A program made the position numbers and the translations under genes. Shown one piece after another: positions 5,342 to 7,228 of a stretch of 7,228 bases of DNA; within the stretch, counting starts at the first letter, position 1; every line of letters begins with the position of its first letter. Location of the stretch: the NCBI GenBank assembly GCA_030834835.1, contig JAUQXD010000038.1, positions 1 to 7,228 on the forward strand. Reading direction: 5' to 3'. The stretch comes from Thermoflexales bacterium (GTDB lineage Bacteria > Chloroflexota > Anaerolineae > Fen-1058). The notes below the pieces were generated by a model. It was not told the origin of the DNA. It did no database searches and saw only the letters and a program-made list of their open reading frames with translations.

Positions 5342-5773
5342 CTATGGCTGCTCTAAAAGCGAGACCCCGGTTCGATACCGGGGTCTCGTTCTCTCAACAG
5401 TACTGCCTCCGTCCTCCAGTGCCATGATCACCAAATGCGCGTGGTGAACCAGATGCTCAGCGTGCATCGGATCGATGTGCTCACCCGATTGGTCTTCGAC
5501 CATCTCGACGAAGTCTTCCAGTTTGTCGATCGCGTCGTCCACTTTACCGCGATCGAGATTGACCTGCGCTTTGTCGAGTTTCTTGAGCAGACTCCGCGCT
5601 ACGCCGTCATTGTCAATGTGTCCCATGTCGCGCGCGTGCACGACACACTCGCGCAGCGACGCAATCGTCGTCGCGTCATGCGCGCAACCCATGTCCTCAT
5701 GTGCCAGCACCGGGCTGACCGCCAGCAAACTCAATACCGTCACCATGCATACCAACAGCCATCGCTTCATCAT
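5342..5773 (-). CDS. Small secreted His-rich protein with FIMAH-like domain
   Basis: A 143-residue precursor. Residues 1-24 form a classical signal peptide (MMKRW, hydrophobic core, VLA), with predicted cleavage before H25, so the exported protein would begin HEDMGC. Residues about 38-117 match the FIMAH domain pattern as I know it: a leading helix, IDNDGVARSLLKKLDKAQ, LDRGKVDDAIDKLEDFV and SGEHI...AEHLV. It has ten histidines, five of them clustered at 104-113, and two cysteines (C30, C43) that could form a disulfide. FIMAH domains have no established biochemical role. The start is set by GGGAGG 5 bases before ATG 5773 and by the signal peptide; the frame is open back to GTG 5857, but that adds 28 residues in front of the signal. 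The gene lies 80 bases after the metal ATPase on the same strand, suggesting extracytoplasmic metal handling (inferred). The last ~17 residues are encoded by a terminator-like hairpin and are probably not conserved. Confidence 0.82.
   Translation of the reverse strand: MMKRWLLVCMVTVLSLLAVSPVLAHEDMGCAHDATTIASLRECVVHARDMGHIDNDGVARSLLKKLDKAQVNLDRGKVDDAIDKLEDFVEMVEDQSGEHIDPMHAEHLVHHAHLVIMALEDGGSTVERTRPRYRTGVSLLEQP
5358..5390 (-). terminator. Terminator-like hairpin at the end of the metal-handling unit
   Basis: A perfect 11-bp stem pairs CGAGACCCCGG (5360-5370) with CCGGGGTCTCG (5378-5388) around a 7-base loop. Read on the minus strand it is followed at once by CTTTTAG, a short T run. It is by far the strongest simple hairpin in the window and lies where transcription of the ATPase-FIMAH unit should end. 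Unusually, it is inside the reading frame: the TAG stop at 5344-5342 follows 15 bases after the stem. Confidence 0.6.
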
Positions 5774-5778
5774 TGTGT

Positions 5779-5784
5779 CCTCCC
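5779..5784 (-). promoter_or_regulatory. Ribosome binding site deciding the FIMAH protein start
   Basis: GGGAGG on the minus strand, 5 bases before ATG 5773 and 8 before the adjacent in-frame ATG 5770. It supports translation beginning at the signal peptide and not at the upstream GTG 5857, which overlaps the ATPase stop codon. Confidence 0.75.
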
Positions 5785-5853
5785 GTGGATAGTGTTTGTT
5801 GCCGAAAAACCCGTTTTTACCACTATATGATTGTCGCTCGATAGTCTCTCCTT

Positions 5854-7228
5854 TCACGCATCAAGCCGGGCGTTCTTCAACAACACCGCATTGACGGCCA
5901 CCAGGATCGACGAACCCGACATCGCCAGCGCGCCGATGGCCGGCTGCAAGTACAGGCCAAACGATGGGTAAAACAAGCCTGCCGCGATCGGAATCGCCAA
6001 CCCGTTATAACCCACCGCCCACGCCAGATTCTGCTTCATCTTGTTGACCGTCGCGCGACCTAACCGCACGGCTCTCGCCACATCGATTGGATCGGAGCGC
6101 ATCAGCACGACATCGGCGGTTTCGACGGCAACATCGGTTCCCGCGCCAATCGCGATGCCGAGATCAGCCTGCGCCAGAGCGGGTGCATCATTGATGCCGT
6201 CGCCCACCATCGCCACCCGTTTGCCCCGTGCTTGCAGCTCTTTGACTTTGTCAGCCTTCTGGCCCGGCAGCACTTCTGCGAAGATCAGTTCGATGCCGAG
6301 GTCATGCGCGATACGGTCGGCGGTGGCGCGATTGTCGCCCGTCAACATCACGACCTCCACACCAAGGGCGCGCAGTTGTCGCACCGCCTCGCTCGAAGTG
6401 TCACGCGCCGCATCGGCCACCGCAATCAAACCTGCGGCCCGATTACCGATCGCCACGTGAATGACCGTGCGGCCCCCGCTCGCCAGTTCGGTAGCCTGTG
6501 CCTCAAGCCCATCGAGCGCGATGTGGCGATCAGCGAGCAATTTGCGGTTGCCAATCAAGATCGTCTGGCCGTCAATGTGTGCCGTCAGGCCGTGCCCGGG
6601 CACGGCGTCAAAGTGCTGGGCTTCGCTCAACGGCAACTGCTTCGCTTGCGCAGCTTTGACGATGGCCTGCGCCAGTGGATGTTCGCTCGACTTCTCGGCG
6701 GACGCGGCTAGCCGCAACAACTGATCGGGATTCGCCACCACCCGATCGGCGATCATGACCTCGACGACTTCAGGTTCGCCTTTCGTCAGTGTGCCGGTCT
6801 TGTCGAAGATCACGGCATTAATCTTCGCAGCCCCTTCGAGCGCGGCTGCATCCTTGAATAAGATGCCTTGCTGCGCGCCGAGACCCGTGCCCACCATGAT
6901 CGCCGTCGGCGTCGCCAGACCCAGCGCATCGGGACACGTGATGACAACGACGGTGATGGCAAACGTCAGCGAGAAGATCAATCGATCTTCACCTGACGGC
7001 ATGAACTGCGGCGCGAGGACGAAGTACCACAACAGGAACGTGCCCAACCCCGCGAACACGGCGACGAGCACCAGATAGTGTGCGGCCCGATCGGCCAGGC
7101 GCTGCGCCGGGGCTTTGGAGTTCTGCGCGGCCTGCACCAGCTTGACGATCTGCGCCAGCGCCGTATCCGCGCCGATCTTCGTCGCGCGGAATTTGAACGT
7201 GCCCGTTGTGTTGATCGTCGCGCCAATC
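5854..7228 (-). CDS. P1B-type heavy-metal ATPase with a CPD motif, 5' end off the window
   Basis: The C-terminal 457 residues of a metal-pumping ATPase; the frame is open to the right edge, with the first full codon at 7227. Residues are numbered from there. The visible part starts at the end of the actuator domain (GATINTTGTFKFRATKIG), then a membrane pair (about 51-101), the phosphorylation site DKTGT (D142), the nucleotide-binding HP motif (183-184) in SSEHPLA, MLTGD, GDGINDAP (342-349), and a last membrane pair with YN (407-408) and AMSGSS (435-440). YN and MSxSS are features of Cu(I) pumps (P1B-1), whose ion-entry motif is CPC; here it is CPD (98-100). Such pumps export metal using ATP, so copper or a related soft metal is likely but not certain. 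N-terminal metal-binding domains, if any, lie off the window. It is followed by the FIMAH gene on the same strand. Confidence 0.95.
   Translation of the reverse strand, partial: IGATINTTGTFKFRATKIGADTALAQIVKLVQAAQNSKAPAQRLADRAAHYLVLVAVFAGLGTFLLWYFVLAPQFMPSGEDRLIFSLTFAITVVVITCPDALGLATPTAIMVGTGLGAQQGILFKDAAALEGAAKINAVIFDKTGTLTKGEPEVVEVMIADRVVANPDQLLRLAASAEKSSEHPLAQAIVKAAQAKQLPLSEAQHFDAVPGHGLTAHIDGQTILIGNRKLLADRHIALDGLEAQATELASGGRTVIHVAIGNRAAGLIAVADAARDTSSEAVRQLRALGVEVVMLTGDNRATADRIAHDLGIELIFAEVLPGQKADKVKELQARGKRVAMVGDGINDAPALAQADLGIAIGAGTDVAVETADVVLMRSDPIDVARAVRLGRATVNKMKQNLAWAVGYNGLAIPIAAGLFYPSFGLYLQPAIGALAMSGSSILVAVNAVLLKNARLDA

Noticed and set aside
5360..5388. The stem with loop TTCGATA looks like a tRNA T-arm (plus strand).
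   Set aside because: The stem runs on as one uninterrupted 11-bp hairpin, and no acceptor, D or anticodon arm can be found upstream. A terminator at the end of the minus-strand unit fits better.
5118..5447. Plus-strand open frame of 109 codons across the spacer, with a TTGACG and a TATAGT 15 bases apart ahead of part of it.
   Set aside because: It starts inside a palindromic repeat, ends antisense to the FIMAH gene, has no recognisable domain and no ribosome binding site; the promoter spacing is poor and lies inside the frame.
5806..5819. AAAAAC/GTTTTT palindrome between the ATPase and FIMAH genes, considered as a terminator or operator.
   Set aside because: The stem is A-T only with a loop of about 4 bases at most, so it is unlikely to terminate; there is no evidence for a regulator site.
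5774..5857. An N-terminal extension of the FIMAH gene from GTG 5857, whose codon overlaps the ATPase TGA.
   Set aside because: It would place 28 polar residues before a textbook signal peptide, while a good ribosome binding site serves ATG 5773.
1..7228. Possible CRISPR array or HIP1-like signal suggested by many GATCG words.
   Set aside because: There are no regularly spaced direct repeats, and the GATCG words are scattered within codons, consistent with codon and word bias.

Overview
The window is a compact, GC-rich bacterial segment in which every supportable gene reads right to left on the minus strand. The proteins are bacterial in type. The gaps carry several families of GC-rich palindromic repeats, including cloverleaf-like units and CGTCATTGCGAG-type ends. 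From memory, such repeats are common in Chloroflexota (Anaerolineae/Roseiflexus-like) genomes. That assignment is an inference; no RNA gene or marker here settles it.

Right-hand block (7228 to about 5342): the C-terminal two thirds of a P1B heavy-metal ATPase that runs off the right edge, followed 80 bases later by a small secreted His-rich protein with a FIMAH-like domain. The block ends in a strong terminator-like hairpin, which lies inside the 3' end of the small gene. The two genes look like one metal-handling unit: a membrane pump plus a small exported protein.

Middle spacer (5341 to 5001): a 209-base unique stretch with a good -10 box pointing left, then a 122-base element bounded by 12-bp perfect inverted repeats, lying just upstream of the next gene.

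Left-hand block (5000 to 1): five collinear genes. In order of transcription they are a membrane-anchored trypsin-like serine protease without a PDZ domain, a MoxR-type AAA ATPase, a DUF58 protein whose start overlaps the MoxR gene, and two paralogous membrane-anchored von Willebrand A (VWA) proteins of the BatA/BatB type. The second VWA protein is cut by the left edge. In the MoxR-DUF58-VWA (Bat-like) arrangement the ATPase is thought to act as a chaperone on VWA/MIDAS partners at the membrane; the leading protease is an extra, probably outward-facing, component. Palindromic repeats sit in three of the four gaps of this block, and one forms the C-terminus of the protease.

The points most worth a second look are: a glutamine in place of the Walker A lysine in the MoxR protein; CPD in place of CPC in the ion-binding motif of the ATPase; a secreted protein whose predicted mature N-terminus is histidine, beside that ATPase; and structured repeats that repeatedly touch gene ends.
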